From: G965214625 sp965214625
GTDB lineage: Bacteria; Pseudomonadota; Gammaproteobacteria; Arenicellales; Poriferihabitantaceae
Length of the DNA: 64,000 nucleotides
Direction: 5' to 3'
Assembly: GCA_965214625.1 (NCBI GenBank)
Contig: OZ243962.1
Coordinates: 1,984,001 to 2,048,000 of the forward strand
Under the pieces are notes generated by a model. It was given only the letters and a program-made list of their open reading frames with translations, did no database searches and had not been told where the DNA came from. Position numbers and translations under genes: made by a program. Numbering within the stretch: position 1 is the first letter of the stretch; each line of letters begins with the position of its first letter. Below are positions 9,265-18,699 of the stretch, piece after piece.

Positions 9265-9675
9265 TCATCCCGAAGCGCCGGTTCCTCGCGCGTGCTTCCA
9301 ACGCGCCAGGCACCAGGCACCGATCCAGGCCGGCAAACTGAGAACCGCCGTATAGATGGCGATGGCCAGTGGTCCAAGCAGCCCCGCCGTCACTGCGGTT
9401 GGCACCGTCAGCATCCCCAGTGAAATCCCCGTGAAAACGGCAGTGCGACGAAATTCGAGGCGCCACAGCCATCGGCAGGCCAGCGCCAGCGGCAATCCAC
9501 AGGGTGCGACAGGTGCCAGTGACCAGGACTGGATCAACGTCTTTAGCAACCATTCACCCGGTTCGGTCGGCGGCATGAAACGCATCGCCGTCAGCACCCA
9601 AATCCCGACCGGCAGCCACAATAAACCGAGCACCCAGAATCGGTATTGCCGACGCGTCTTCTCGCGGTTAGCCAT
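9265..9675 (-). CDS. Small integral membrane protein of unknown function
   Basis: A 136-residue protein with four predicted hydrophobic segments (about residues 12-28, 45-65, 78-98 and 100-118) and basic ends, including a WKHARG tail. I do not recognise the family. It lies on the same strand between the nicotinamidase block and the TauE-type gene, so it could be the accessory partner of either, but no overlap or coupling supports this. The hydrophobic pattern and codon structure make a real gene more likely than chance. Confidence 0.55.
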   Translation of the reverse strand: MANREKTRRQYRFWVLGLLWLPVGIWVLTAMRFMPPTEPGEWLLKTLIQSWSLAPVAPCGLPLALACRWLWRLEFRRTAVFTGISLGMLTVPTAVTAGLLGPLAIAIYTAVLSLPAWIGAWCLARWKHARGTGASG

Positions 9676-9691
9676 GATTTAGGGTATGTGA

Positions 9692-9883
9692 TCAGTTGGC
9701 CGATGTCGTCTGTTGCCGCGATGGCGATGGCACAGCACCCGGCCTTTTCAGCCGGTATAGTTTGATCGGGGTATCTTCACTCAATGACCGGCGATCAGTC
9801 AGCCCGCATTCTTTCGCCATGGGCGTGATCAATCCGGTGACGGTCATACGGCGATCTGATTTGATTCGATAATGGGCATTCAC
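9692..9883 (-). CDS. Short ORF translationally coupled to nicotinamidase, unknown
   Basis: A 63-residue basic peptide starting with GTG in a GTGA overlap with the stop of the nicotinamidase gene. The first two thirds (TVTGLITPMAKECGL, then LSEDTPIKLYRLKR) look protein-like, while the end is low in character. I do not recognise it and there are no obvious motifs. The overlap is the main argument that it is translated. It may be a small partner of the nicotinamidase or a relic of a longer gene. Confidence 0.3.
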   Translation of the reverse strand: MNAHYRIKSDRRMTVTGLITPMAKECGLTDRRSLSEDTPIKLYRLKRPGAVPSPSRQQTTSAN

Positions 9884-10506
9884 AGCGTGTCGACGAGATT
9901 GACACCGATGCGTTCCATGGCCGCCATTTGGGTGGCCAGGGAGCCGTCCAGATCGATGGCCCGACAGGCAGACAACACCACCGTGGTCGTGAATCCCAGC
10001 CTGGCCGCATCAATGGCCGACCATGCAACGCAATAATCGGTTGCCAGACCCGCGAGGAAGACATGACTGATTGCCCGGTTTTCAAGATAGCCGTGCAGTC
10101 CGGTTGAGGTGCGCTTGTCATTTTCGAAGAAGGCCGAGTAGCTGTCGATTGCGGTATGATAGCCCTTGCGGACGACGACCTGCCCGGGCAACGTGTTGAG
10201 ATCACGGTGAAATGCGGCTCCGGTCGTTCCCATGATGCAGTGAGGGGGCCACAGGGTTTGTTCACCGTAATCGAGTTGAATCGAGTCAAAAGGCTGTTTG
10301 TCGGGCTGGTTTGACGCAAAACTGACATGATCATGCGGATGCCAGTCCTGGGTGAAAATGACGTTGTCGAAGGCCGCGATCAGATCATTCATGGGGCCGA
10401 CCACTTCATCCCCTTTTTCAATGGCCAGCGCCCCTCCCGGGCAGAAGTCATTTTGCACATCAATTACAATGAGCGCGGTATCATTCAAATCGAGCATCGG
10501 TTGCAA
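9880..10506 (-). CDS. pncA: Nicotinamidase
   Basis: A 208-residue isochorismatase-fold amidase converting nicotinamide to nicotinate for NAD salvage. The catalytic triad expected for PncA is visible: D16 (VIDVQNDF), K114 (VVRKGYH) and C159 (LATDYCV). Likely metal ligands are D54 and H56 in FTQDWHP and H89 in WPPHC. A cis-peptide region (GLATDYC) is typical. A second in-frame ATG three codons in is equally plausible as the start. A 63-codon ORF overlaps its stop codon. Confidence 0.92.
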   Translation of the reverse strand: MQPMLDLNDTALIVIDVQNDFCPGGALAIEKGDEVVGPMNDLIAAFDNVIFTQDWHPHDHVSFASNQPDKQPFDSIQLDYGEQTLWPPHCIMGTTGAAFHRDLNTLPGQVVVRKGYHTAIDSYSAFFENDKRTSTGLHGYLENRAISHVFLAGLATDYCVAWSAIDAARLGFTTTVVLSACRAIDLDGSLATQMAAMERIGVNLVDTL

Positions 10507-10558
10507 ATTTAGTGAGTTTTCGCACAGATTATATCAAATCACATGATCAAGCCGGTGA

Positions 10559-12034
10559 ATGAAACGCCCTGGATACGGTGAATTGCCCATGAAACCCGTT
10601 TTTTGCCTGCATTTGATCGCGATGGGATTGACGCCGTCTTTTGTTCTTGCACACAGTGCTGAAAGGGGGTTGGTCATGCTGTTGCCCACCGACTATTATC
10701 TGATGGGGGGGGCGGCAACCGTGGCGGTTTCCTTTTGCCTGTTGCTGTTTGCATCGAAACGGTGGGTCCGTATGCTTGCCGACTGCAGGAGAATCCTGTT
10801 TACAACGTCAAAAATCCCCTCGGACTGCGGTAGCTATGTGGTTTTTGTGGTGATGCTGTTACTGATTTTCAGTGGGTTTTCGGGGTCAACGGATCCATTG
10901 GCCAATCCGCTGCCGCTGTCTGTCTGGACGGTCTGGTGGATCGGTTTTCCACTGCTGCAATTTTTGATCGGCGATATTTGGAGGACACTGAATCCCTGGG
11001 TCGCACCGGTCCGATTGACCCGTCGTTGCCTGAATCTCAAACCCTCGATACTCCCTCTGCCGCGCTGTCTGGGTTATGGTCCTGCCATCGTGCTGTATTT
11101 TGGATTTGCCTGGTTTGAACTGGTTGACCTGGCTCCGGAAGATCCATTTCGCCTTGCCACCGTGCTCTCACTGTACTGGTTTGTGAATTATATCGGGACG
11201 GTATTGTTTGGAGAGGACGACTGGTTTGAGCGGGCCGAACCGTTTTCCATATTTTTTCGATTGATCGGTACCTGCTCGCCTTTCATGCGAGGTTGGTCCG
11301 ATGCCGAATCGGTGCAGGGCCGGACGGCACGCAAGGTGTCGCTGGTGTGGCCGGGACAGGGATTCCTTCATCGGCCGCCGTTACCATTTTCGGGCATTTT
11401 GTTTGTGTTGCTGACACTCAGTTCGGTTTCGTTCGACGGACTCTCGAAAACCTTTTACTGGCTGCGATTCATTGCGGTCAATCCATTGGATTTTCCGGGG
11501 CGAAGTGGGGTGCAGATGGCCCATTCTATCGGATTGCTCGGTGCATTTCTGGTTTTGACGGGACTGGTGTTCCTTGCCATCTTTCTTGGTATGCGACTGG
11601 CCGGGGTCAGTGTCTCAGTCAATGTCCTGGTCAGTGCCACAGGGCGACTGGTCTACTCGATCATCCCCATCTCGATTGTTTTTCATCTGGCACACTATTG
11701 CACGGTACTGCTGGTCAACGGGCAGTATTGGATGCTTGCACTGAATGATCCGCTGGGCTTGGGGTGGAATCTTTGGGGATATCAACATCACGTGACCACG
11801 TCATTTCTGAGTAATCTGCACAGTGTATCCCGGATTTGGACATTTCAAACAGTTGTCATTGTCCTTGGGCATGTCATCGGTATTGTCATTGCCCATCTGT
11901 TGACGGTTCAACTGGTCGAAAAAGACGGCTATGCCCTCAGGACAGTCATCCTGAGCCAGCTGTTTCTTGTCATATTGATGGTCGGATATACCGTTTTCGG
12001 GTTGTGGCTGTTATCGACCGCTTCGATAGGATAA
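10559..12034 (+). CDS. Polytopic membrane protein of unknown function
   Basis: Up to 491 residues with about ten to eleven hydrophobic segments spread over the whole length. An ATG at 10589 would give a cleaner signal-like start (MKPVFCLHLIAMG...) with an AHS site after it; the ATG at 10559 adds ten residues. The layout (short N-terminal signal, small loop with histidine, then many helices with aromatic-rich turns) recalls a group of uncharacterised proteins often labelled fenitrothion hydrolase, but this label comes from weak memory and should not be read as activity. The gene ends 52 bases before the enolase-superfamily gene. Confidence 0.7.
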   Translation: MKRPGYGELPMKPVFCLHLIAMGLTPSFVLAHSAERGLVMLLPTDYYLMGGAATVAVSFCLLLFASKRWVRMLADCRRILFTTSKIPSDCGSYVVFVVMLLLIFSGFSGSTDPLANPLPLSVWTVWWIGFPLLQFLIGDIWRTLNPWVAPVRLTRRCLNLKPSILPLPRCLGYGPAIVLYFGFAWFELVDLAPEDPFRLATVLSLYWFVNYIGTVLFGEDDWFERAEPFSIFFRLIGTCSPFMRGWSDAESVQGRTARKVSLVWPGQGFLHRPPLPFSGILFVLLTLSSVSFDGLSKTFYWLRFIAVNPLDFPGRSGVQMAHSIGLLGAFLVLTGLVFLAIFLGMRLAGVSVSVNVLVSATGRLVYSIIPISIVFHLAHYCTVLLVNGQYWMLALNDPLGLGWNLWGYQHHVTTSFLSNLHSVSRIWTFQTVVIVLGHVIGIVIAHLLTVQLVEKDGYALRTVILSQLFLVILMVGYTVFGLWLLSTASIG

Positions 12035-12086
12035 CGTATGCCACACAGTCCGAGATAATTCCCGATTTAACCCGTGGAGCGAGTAA

Positions 12087-13190
12087 ATGAAGATCAGTCG
12101 AGTAGAAGTATACGGATACAACCTGAGTTACCGCTACGGCGATTACAGCATGTCGGGCAATCAGGTCATCACGCATCTTCCCAGCACCGTTGTACGGGTT
12201 GTCAGCGATCAGGGGTTGGACGGTTGGGGCGAGGTTTGCCCGTTGGGTCCGCTTTATCTGGCTTCTCACGGTCACGGCGCTCGCGCTGCATTGCAACAGA
12301 TCGTCCCGGCACTGATCAACATCGATCCGACGAATCTGTCTGCCGTGCATGTCGCCATGAACAATGCGTTGCGAGGTCATGAATATGCCAAAAGTGCGGT
12401 GGATATCGCCTGTTGGGATATTCTGGGCAAATCGACCAAGACGGATGTGGCCACGCTATTGGGCGGTCGGTTGCAGGAATCTTTTGCCCTTTATAAGGCG
12501 GTCCCATTGGGCGCACCGGAGGTAATGAAAGAATATGTGCTGGCCCGTCGGGCCGAAGGATTCCATCGATTTCAACTGAAAATCGGTACTGATCCGCTTG
12601 AGGATGTAAAACGGGTGGGTTATGTGTCCGAAGTCACCGATGAAACCGATCTCATCGTGGCCGATGCCAATGGGGGCTGGCGATTGCAGGACGCAATGAT
12701 CGCCGCCCGACTACTTGAACCGATGCAACGGATTTACCTCGAGGAACCGTGTCGCACATTGGAAGAGTGTCTCCATATACGACAGCATACGATTTTGCCG
12801 ATGGTGTTGGATGAAGTCATTACGGATGTCAATGTCATGTTGCGGGCTTTTCATGAACGAGGCATGGAAGCGATCAATCTCAAAATTTCTAAATTTGCGG
12901 GACTGACCGGGTCCAGGCTGGTCAGAGATCTTGCCGATCAATTGGGTTTGCGGGTGACCATAGAGGATACGTGGGGCGGGGATTTGGTCACCGCAGCGGT
13001 CAGTCATCTGGCTGCCAGCACCCGGCCTGACCAGGTCTTGACCATCTCTTTCATGAATGACTGGACCCATGAACATATCGCGGGTTATCAACCGCGTTCG
13101 CGAAATGGTGTCGGCCATGCCCCGCGCTCGCCGGGTTTGGGGGTCGAGGTCGATGTTGACCGTCTTGGCAGCCCGTTGTTCAGTGTATAG
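12087..13190 (+). CDS. Enolase-superfamily (MR/MLE) dehydratase or racemase, cis-3-hydroxyproline-dehydratase-like
   Basis: A 367-residue enzyme with the N-terminal capping domain and a C-terminal TIM barrel. Candidate active-site residues: K165 in QLKIG, D193 in ADANGG, E219/E220 in YLEEPC and D242 in VLDEV as metal ligands, and lysines K266/K269 in NLKISKFAG. The KIG motif in place of KxK, together with the DTWGGD loop near residue 295, resembles cis-3-hydroxy-L-proline dehydratases and 4-hydroxyproline-betaine epimerases (from memory). A good ribosome site (GGAGCGAG) precedes the ATG. The substrate is likely a cyclic amino acid or betaine, which would suit the neighbourhood. Confidence 0.85.
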   Translation: MKISRVEVYGYNLSYRYGDYSMSGNQVITHLPSTVVRVVSDQGLDGWGEVCPLGPLYLASHGHGARAALQQIVPALINIDPTNLSAVHVAMNNALRGHEYAKSAVDIACWDILGKSTKTDVATLLGGRLQESFALYKAVPLGAPEVMKEYVLARRAEGFHRFQLKIGTDPLEDVKRVGYVSEVTDETDLIVADANGGWRLQDAMIAARLLEPMQRIYLEEPCRTLEECLHIRQHTILPMVLDEVITDVNVMLRAFHERGMEAINLKISKFAGLTGSRLVRDLADQLGLRVTIEDTWGGDLVTAAVSHLAASTRPDQVLTISFMNDWTHEHIAGYQPRSRNGVGHAPRSPGLGVEVDVDRLGSPLFSV

Positions 13191-13975
13191 CGGGTGCGCC
13201 CTCTAAGTCTGCCTCGGTGGTCGGCGAAAGCGCATGGGCCTGCATTATCGGGTTGATTCTTCCTGCAACGTCCCGGCGACGATTTCATCAACCGTCTGGT
13301 GGGAGCGCTCTCCCCGCAGGACTGGCCCACCGCATCGAGTTCTTTGAAACACAATTTCCTCTTCGTTATCCGGCAACGTTCGGTCAAGCACATCGTCCTT
13401 GATGGATTTCATGGCATTATCGCCACTGCTTTCGACTTTCTGTGCTGCAGCGGGTGATTTCAATCGATAGCTACCTGGCTTTCTCGCTGGATAATTGTTG
13501 TCAGTCTGCAAAGATGATCCCAAACGGCAAAATGTTCAGCATGTAACATAAGGTTGGTTTTTGAGCAGCCTATGGTGTGACTGACAAGCACACACCTAAC
13601 ATGTACATCAGACTCGATTGAGACACATCACACCATGGGTCCGAAGACACTCGATTTTCCAGTCCCTGCATCAAAATGATCGAAAATTGCTGACCTTGTA
13701 TTAAAAAAACAGATCGTCATGGCGATTTGTTGGTGCCATCTTCCCATTCCCAGTTAATGCAACCGAAGCAAACTATTCTGGTTTCATCGCTTCGGGTATC
13801 GGTGACTTTGCAATAATCGGCTTAGCATTTGCCTTGATCGGTTGTGAGATGGGATTGACAGTTGATCTCGAACCGTCAGACTGACGTGCCTTTGCGACAG
13901 GGAAAAGTGATCGTAAAATGATTGATGCATGTTCAGGGAAACAAGCGAAAAGGTGAATCAGGTGAGCGGCGTGGT
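13191..13975. other. Long intergenic stretch, possible gene remnants
   Basis: 785 bases between convergent genes with no convincing full gene. A minus-strand reading frame at 13245-13523 gives 92 residues but starts with TTG and has no ribosome site. A plus-strand stretch at about 13694-13882 is open for some 57 codons and encodes a hydrophobic peptide containing SGFIASGIGDFAIIG; it might be a relic of a membrane protein. I recognise neither. Confidence 0.4.
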
Positions 13976-14563
13976 TTATTGAAAAACAGTCTTCCCCAGC
14001 ATTTGGGCCTCATTCAGGTAGGATTGGCACAACGTATCGGGGGTATTGCCATGGAGTTCATAGAATATCTTCGTCGTCACATCCCGAAAACTGCAATAGT
14101 CCCAGACACCGACAGTCAATTGGGTATGCAGTGCTTCGTCGTATCTCCGTTTTGCCAGGACTGCCTCGCTCACGCCCGCGGTTGCGATGACGAGAATCTT
14201 TCTTTCTTGAAGCGGTCCGCTTTTGGGGTCTTTTGGATCCAACCAGGCCCAGCCATAACTGACGACCCGGTCAATCCATCCTTTCAGCATGGCAGGTACT
14301 GACCACCACCAGATGGGGAAGATGAATACCAGTCCATCTGCCCATTCCACCCTTTTTTGATACTGCTGGATTTCTGTCGGCATCGGTTTGTTGTCGAACT
14401 GGGCAAAATCGGCTTCGATCATCCGTGGATCAAACTGTTCTTTATAAAGATCGGCAATATCGACTTGATGTCCGGCTTGTCCCAAGCCGGTGGCGACGGC
14501 GTTCAAGACAGCGTGATTGAAGCTTGATGCAATCGGATGACTGATAACAATGAGAATGTTCAT
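13976..14563 (-). CDS. NAD(P)H:quinone oxidoreductase, flavodoxin-like fold
   Basis: A 195-residue cytoplasmic flavoprotein. The FMN/FAD phosphate-binding start ILIVISHPIASSFNHA (residues 3-18), the FPIWWWSVPAMLKGWIDRV stretch near residues 80-98 (seen in short pieces as PIWWWSVP and GWIDRV) and the following SYGWAW are hallmarks of the MdaB/KefF/NQO1-like family. Members reduce quinones by two electrons. The gene is alone on its strand and faces away from the methyltransferase at 14746, leaving a 180-base divergent promoter region. Confidence 0.88.
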   Translation of the reverse strand: MNILIVISHPIASSFNHAVLNAVATGLGQAGHQVDIADLYKEQFDPRMIEADFAQFDNKPMPTEIQQYQKRVEWADGLVFIFPIWWWSVPAMLKGWIDRVVSYGWAWLDPKDPKSGPLQERKILVIATAGVSEAVLAKRRYDEALHTQLTVGVWDYCSFRDVTTKIFYELHGNTPDTLCQSYLNEAQMLGKTVFQ

Positions 14564-14745
14564 TAATGAATGTGTTTTTTGTCGACAGCGACCAAGTGAG
14601 TCCGATCAGCACCGCGCGGGCAGACTTGCCCTGATGGCCTGACCAATGAAGGTTGTTGGATTTTGATCGTCTGCGCGATAGACTTTCTGGCATTATATTG
14701 ACTTGGATCGATCATGACAAATCACGCTGACGGAGCAACCAGTCC

Positions 14746-15516
14746 ATGACAGAGAACCGGTATGATCAAAAAAATATCGATACGATGGAAAGGGTCTATG
14801 GTAAAGGCTATCTGTCGGCAGGGGGGGATGAAGAGGTAATCCGGGTCTTGCACGGTTTGGAACTCAGTGGACGACGTGTCTTGGATCTTGGTTGTGGTCT
14901 GGGTGGCGCCTCGGTTGCGTTGGTGGAACGACTGCACGCGGCAGAGGTGGTAGCTTATGATGTCGATGAGGAGGTATTGAAACGAGCACGTGGCCTGATT
15001 CATGAGCGCGATGTCGAAGACCGTATCGAGTTGGTCAAAGGGGTGGCCGGTCCGCTGTCGTTCGATGAGGGGGTATTTGATGTCGTCCATGTCACGGCCG
15101 TGAGTTGTCACATCGATAATCTGGTTGTTTTTTTTCAGGATATCCACCGGGTACTCAAGCCGGGAGGCTGGATAGTCGGTGCCGAGTGGCTGATAAAGGA
15201 AAGGAATGACGCTTATCATCAGTGGGATGATTTGCTAAGGGCCCGGAGACTGAATTTTTATTTTGTCGATAAAATCACTTTTCAGCAGGCATTGCAGACG
15301 AGTGGATTCCATCAGGTCAGGCTCGTGGACCGAACAGCCGCCTATGTGGAGTATGCGGCATCAGCCAAGAATCAAGTCATGGGCGACTTGAAACCGGGAC
15401 TCCTTTGTGCGCTGGGTGAAAAGGGCTATCAGGATTTTCTTGAATGGACAAATGCCCGGCATCGGGGATTGGCCGGGAAGGGGCTGTTGCAACAACATTT
15501 CCGAGGACAGAAATAG
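14746..15516 (+). CDS. SAM-dependent N-methyltransferase, phosphoethanolamine/sarcosine-methyltransferase-like
   Basis: A 256-residue methyltransferase. The N-terminal ERVYGKGYLSAGG (residues 15-27) and motif I VLDLGCGLGG (45-54) match the phosphoethanolamine, sarcosine and dimethylglycine N-methyltransferase group. A DVDEEVLKRAR acidic segment follows, then HIDN near 125 and LKPGG-W near 138. Such enzymes make choline headgroups or glycine betaine; the direction would be opposite to the betaine breakdown suggested elsewhere in the window. GGAG about ten bases before the ATG supports the start. The exact acceptor is not determinable. Confidence 0.8.
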   Translation: MTENRYDQKNIDTMERVYGKGYLSAGGDEEVIRVLHGLELSGRRVLDLGCGLGGASVALVERLHAAEVVAYDVDEEVLKRARGLIHERDVEDRIELVKGVAGPLSFDEGVFDVVHVTAVSCHIDNLVVFFQDIHRVLKPGGWIVGAEWLIKERNDAYHQWDDLLRARRLNFYFVDKITFQQALQTSGFHQVRLVDRTAAYVEYAASAKNQVMGDLKPGLLCALGEKGYQDFLEWTNARHRGLAGKGLLQQHFRGQK

Positions 15517-15598
15517 CCGCCCTCCACCTTGGCAAGGCACATTACCATTGGGCTGAAGGGTCTATATCAATGCGCGGTGACCGAGAGTGAAATCTGTT

Positions 15599-16528
15599 TC
15601 AGAGACGATTCGAATCGGGTTTGTTCAACCACTGCAGCAGCATGACGGAGATGACGACAACAAATGCGCCCATCACCTGTAACGGATTCAGAAACTGTTG
15701 CAGCAGAAAATATCCGAACAGCATCGCCCAGACAGGCGCCGTGTTGTCGACAATCGCGGTCCTAAGCGGCCCGAAAAAACCGACCGCCTTGAAAAGCAGA
15801 AACGTCGCGATGACATAAAACAGGGTGCTGCCCGAAAAAATGATCCATCCGATATCAGTCGTTGGCCAGTGCAGTTCCATCACGGTCAGTGCCAGACCGG
15901 CTATGATCAATGTCACAATGGTCAGTGCATGGCCCAAAACGACATAGTTGTTATGACGGTTGAGACTGTATTCACTGGTAATCAGCATCGCGGCCATGAT
16001 AATGGCGGCTGCCACAGAAAAGACCATCCCCATCAAATCCGGCGTGACCGGTGCGTCAATGAGTACGATGACGAGCCCTGCAAATGCGAGACCGAGCAAC
16101 AACACGGAGGCCATCGAAAAACGTTCTCCGCGCCTGAGCCAGCCATACAATGCAATCAGGATCGGGTAGGTATAGAAGATCAGTACGGCCAGCGCCACCG
16201 GAATGGTCTGGATGGCACCGAGCAGGACATACATTTCTGCGCACAACAAGATACCTACTGCCAAGCTGGCCAGTCGTGCCCGAGCGGGCATGTGGAGACT
16301 GGCCCGGGTGATCAGAATCATGGCAAACAGGCAGCAGAGGAAGGCAGCGGCCCGTGCCAGATTGAGGGAATGGATATTGGCGCCGTGCTGATAGCTCAAT
16401 CCGGCCAGTACCATATTCAGTGAAAAGGCAACGGCGGACAACAGCGCACACAGGGTACCAAGCCAGAATCGGGTTTTTAGTTCATGGCGTTCATTGTCGG
16501 TGGACGGTGCGCGGACGATGTCGATCAT
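15599..16528 (-). CDS. EamA-family (DMT superfamily) transporter
   Basis: A 309-residue inner-membrane protein with ten hydrophobic segments arranged as two five-helix EamA repeats (about residues 22-155 and 165-300). Typical pieces are the first-helix FSLNMVLAGL region, FYTYPILIALYG at the end of the first repeat and the parallel DNTAPVWAMLFGYFLL in the second. Members export amino acids and metabolites. It is divergent from the TauD-type dioxygenase gene, with a TATACT element between them. Confidence 0.88.
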   Translation of the reverse strand: MIDIVRAPSTDNERHELKTRFWLGTLCALLSAVAFSLNMVLAGLSYQHGANIHSLNLARAAAFLCCLFAMILITRASLHMPARARLASLAVGILLCAEMYVLLGAIQTIPVALAVLIFYTYPILIALYGWLRRGERFSMASVLLLGLAFAGLVIVLIDAPVTPDLMGMVFSVAAAIIMAAMLITSEYSLNRHNNYVVLGHALTIVTLIIAGLALTVMELHWPTTDIGWIIFSGSTLFYVIATFLLFKAVGFFGPLRTAIVDNTAPVWAMLFGYFLLQQFLNPLQVMGAFVVVISVMLLQWLNKPDSNRL

Positions 16529-16583
16529 GATATGACCCAGACCTGCTGGCTATCGAAAGGACGGCATCATATCAGATCATTGC

Positions 16584-16589
16584 TATACT
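16584..16589 (+). promoter_or_regulatory. Probable -10 element of the TauD-type dioxygenase gene
   Basis: TATACT lies 50 bases before the chosen ATG at 16639 in the divergent region between the EamA transporter and the dioxygenase. No good -35 hexamer is seen at 16-18 bases upstream, so the element may depend on an activator or be fortuitous. Confidence 0.3.
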
Positions 16590-16638
16590 CTGGTTGTATC
16601 ATCGAATAAATCGAATTTATTCAGGACGGGCGCTCATC

Positions 16639-17697
16639 ATGACAATCAGTTTTTCATCAATTCCGGACTGTCCGACAGTCCAGCCCTTTGCCGAATGCCA
16701 CGGTATTGACCTGTCTGTCGGGCTTGGTCGGGATGAGCGCGCACTGATCAAGCGCAGACTGCTGGAGCACGGGTTGCTGGTGTTCAGAAACCAGGACAAC
16801 ATGACACCGGCCAACGAGGTTGCTTTCAATCAGGCGTTTGGCTGGCATGACAGGACCCAGAAAGCCTTTCTTTTCGGTTTTGGTGCGCCGACCGATACGC
16901 ATCAGGTGGGCGGTGGTGCACAGTTGCCTGATTGGCCACAGGTTTCCGTGCTCGGGAATGCGACACTCGACAACTACCATGGCCTCAGGCAGGTGCAGTT
17001 GGTTCCCCAACTTGGATTTTCCTATGCCGGCTGGCATGCAGACGGATTACACGACATGTTTTCGGGCATGCCCGAATTGACCACCATGTATAATCCGGTC
17101 GGCTGGCGTACGACGGGGGGTGGAGAGACCTATTTCACATCGGGTGTATTGGCCGTTGACAGAATGGATGGCGCACTGGAACGAGAGCTGTCCGACTGTG
17201 TCGTGGCGTATGTTCGCTGTCCCAATGATGAGGCACCGGATGCCTCCAGGCAAGTCTCCCCCGGTCCGACCTACATGGGTGATGAGGGGACCCGCAGACT
17301 CGGCTTTGCAAGAGACATGCACAATCCCGAGGCCGGGTTGATTGATTTTGAATATAGTCCCCAGCATGCTGACCAGGGGGGTCGGCATCCGTGTATCCGA
17401 ATACATCCGGTTACTCGCCAGAAATCGCTGTATGTGAGCCCCGGGAAGGCGGTTTGCTTGCTGGACAGGCAAACCGGGGAGATGCGATACGGTGTCACGC
17501 AGACCGGAACACTGTTGTCCAAGGCACTGTTACCCAGTGTCACCAGGGAAATTCGATATGAACATCAATGGCGCGAAGGTGATTTTGTTGCCTGGATCAA
17601 TACGTTGGTGCTGCACAGTGCGTCCGATCCGGTGCATATCAAAGGACAACGCCTGCTTCATCGTGTTCGATTATCCACGCCCAAGGCCGGTTCGTGA
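16639..17697 (+). CDS. TauD/TfdA-family Fe(II)/2-oxoglutarate dioxygenase
   Basis: A 352-residue dioxygenase. The iron-binding HxD is H133-A-D135 in GWHADG; the distal histidine is probably in NTLVLHSAS near residue 320 and the 2-oxoglutarate arginine in LLHRVRL near 344. The N-terminal LLEHGLLVFRNQ near residues 41-52 is characteristic of the family (GVVFRDQ in TauD). Members open sulfonates, carnitine precursors or aryloxy acids by hydroxylation; the substrate is unknown here. A TTG at 16594 is in frame, but the ATG at 16639 with AGGACGGG upstream fits family length better. Confidence 0.85.
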   Translation: MTISFSSIPDCPTVQPFAECHGIDLSVGLGRDERALIKRRLLEHGLLVFRNQDNMTPANEVAFNQAFGWHDRTQKAFLFGFGAPTDTHQVGGGAQLPDWPQVSVLGNATLDNYHGLRQVQLVPQLGFSYAGWHADGLHDMFSGMPELTTMYNPVGWRTTGGGETYFTSGVLAVDRMDGALERELSDCVVAYVRCPNDEAPDASRQVSPGPTYMGDEGTRRLGFARDMHNPEAGLIDFEYSPQHADQGGRHPCIRIHPVTRQKSLYVSPGKAVCLLDRQTGEMRYGVTQTGTLLSKALLPSVTREIRYEHQWREGDFVAWINTLVLHSASDPVHIKGQRLLHRVRLSTPKAGS

Positions 17698-17856
17698 TGA
17701 AGCCGGCATGCCCGGGACAAGGTGGGCCAGGTGCGCTGATTGAAGCGGTTGTGCCGCAAAGCGTCCGCTTGGCCGTCACCGGTCGGCCGGCAGACTGAAC
17801 GTTCCTTCGAACCCGGTTTCAATGCGTCAAAACCAGTGATTGCCGTGACAAGAGAC

Positions 17857-18699
17857 ATGCCGGTCGATCCGGCGCTGGAAGCTGCTTATAACGTCAGGGC
17901 CCGACGAACCGATTTCGAGCAGATAATGGCGAAGTGGGCAAGGCAAAGTGAACGATTCCGGGCTGGGGCAGCCGCCTATCTGGAGTGCCAATATGATGTT
18001 GGACCCAAAGACAGGCTGGATCTTTTTTTATGTGGACGCACCGCCGCTCCGCTTCTGATATTCATTCATGGCGGGTATTGGCAAAGAGGCGACAAGTCGG
18101 TTTTCAGCTTTGTCGCCGAGCCGTTTTTGGATGCGGGTGTCGATGTGGCGATGCTCGGTTATCCATTGTGCCCTTCGGTCACGATATCGGGTATTACCCA
18201 ACAGATATGCAAGGCCATTGAATGGTTGTGGCGAAACGCTTGCGAAACCGGGATTTCGGCCGACCGGTTCAATCTTTGCGGTCATTCGGCCGGAGGGCAC
18301 TTGACGGCAATGATGATGACCATCCGGTGGCAAATCTATGCGGATGAACTGCCCGGGAATCTGCTCAAGTCAGCCATTCCCGTCAGTGGCCTTTTCCAGT
18401 TGGACCCGCTGCGACAGACAACCATTGCCGATGCGTTGGCCTTGGATGCGACCGAGGCGATGCGGATGAGCCCCCATTGCCGGGTTCCCGCCACATCGGC
18501 ACCGGTGCTGGTGTCACTGGGAGGCCATGAGACATCTGAGTTTCACTGGCAGGCCGACCGCTTCATTGACCAGTGGGGTAGCCATGGAATCAGTGTGGAC
18601 AAACATGTCGAACCGGCAGCCGATCACTTTGATATTATCGATTGCCTTGCGGATCGGCAGAGTGCCGTGTTCAACAAGATCAGGGCATGGCTTCGATAG
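17857..18699 (+). CDS. Alpha/beta hydrolase, kynurenine-formamidase-like
   Basis: A 280-residue hydrolase. The oxyanion motif HGGYW sits at residues 71-75, the nucleophile S144 lies in CGHSAGGHL and the catalytic histidine is probably in ADHFDI near residue 257. HGGYW with GHSAGG is the pattern of KynB-like formamidases and related esterases. The reading frame is open upstream to 17740, but the MPVDPALEAAYN start at 17857, with AAGAGA before it, matches family N-termini. Formamide, carbamoyl or ester substrates are possible; no other kynurenine-pathway gene is near. Confidence 0.8.
   Translation: MPVDPALEAAYNVRARRTDFEQIMAKWARQSERFRAGAAAYLECQYDVGPKDRLDLFLCGRTAAPLLIFIHGGYWQRGDKSVFSFVAEPFLDAGVDVAMLGYPLCPSVTISGITQQICKAIEWLWRNACETGISADRFNLCGHSAGGHLTAMMMTIRWQIYADELPGNLLKSAIPVSGLFQLDPLRQTTIADALALDATEAMRMSPHCRVPATSAPVLVSLGGHETSEFHWQADRFIDQWGSHGISVDKHVEPAADHFDIIDCLADRQSAVFNKIRAWLR

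Noticed and set aside
15698..16423. Open frame of 241 codons antisense to the EamA transporter
   Set aside because: The product is glutamine- and histidine-rich without hydrophobic core, the usual antisense image of a membrane protein gene.
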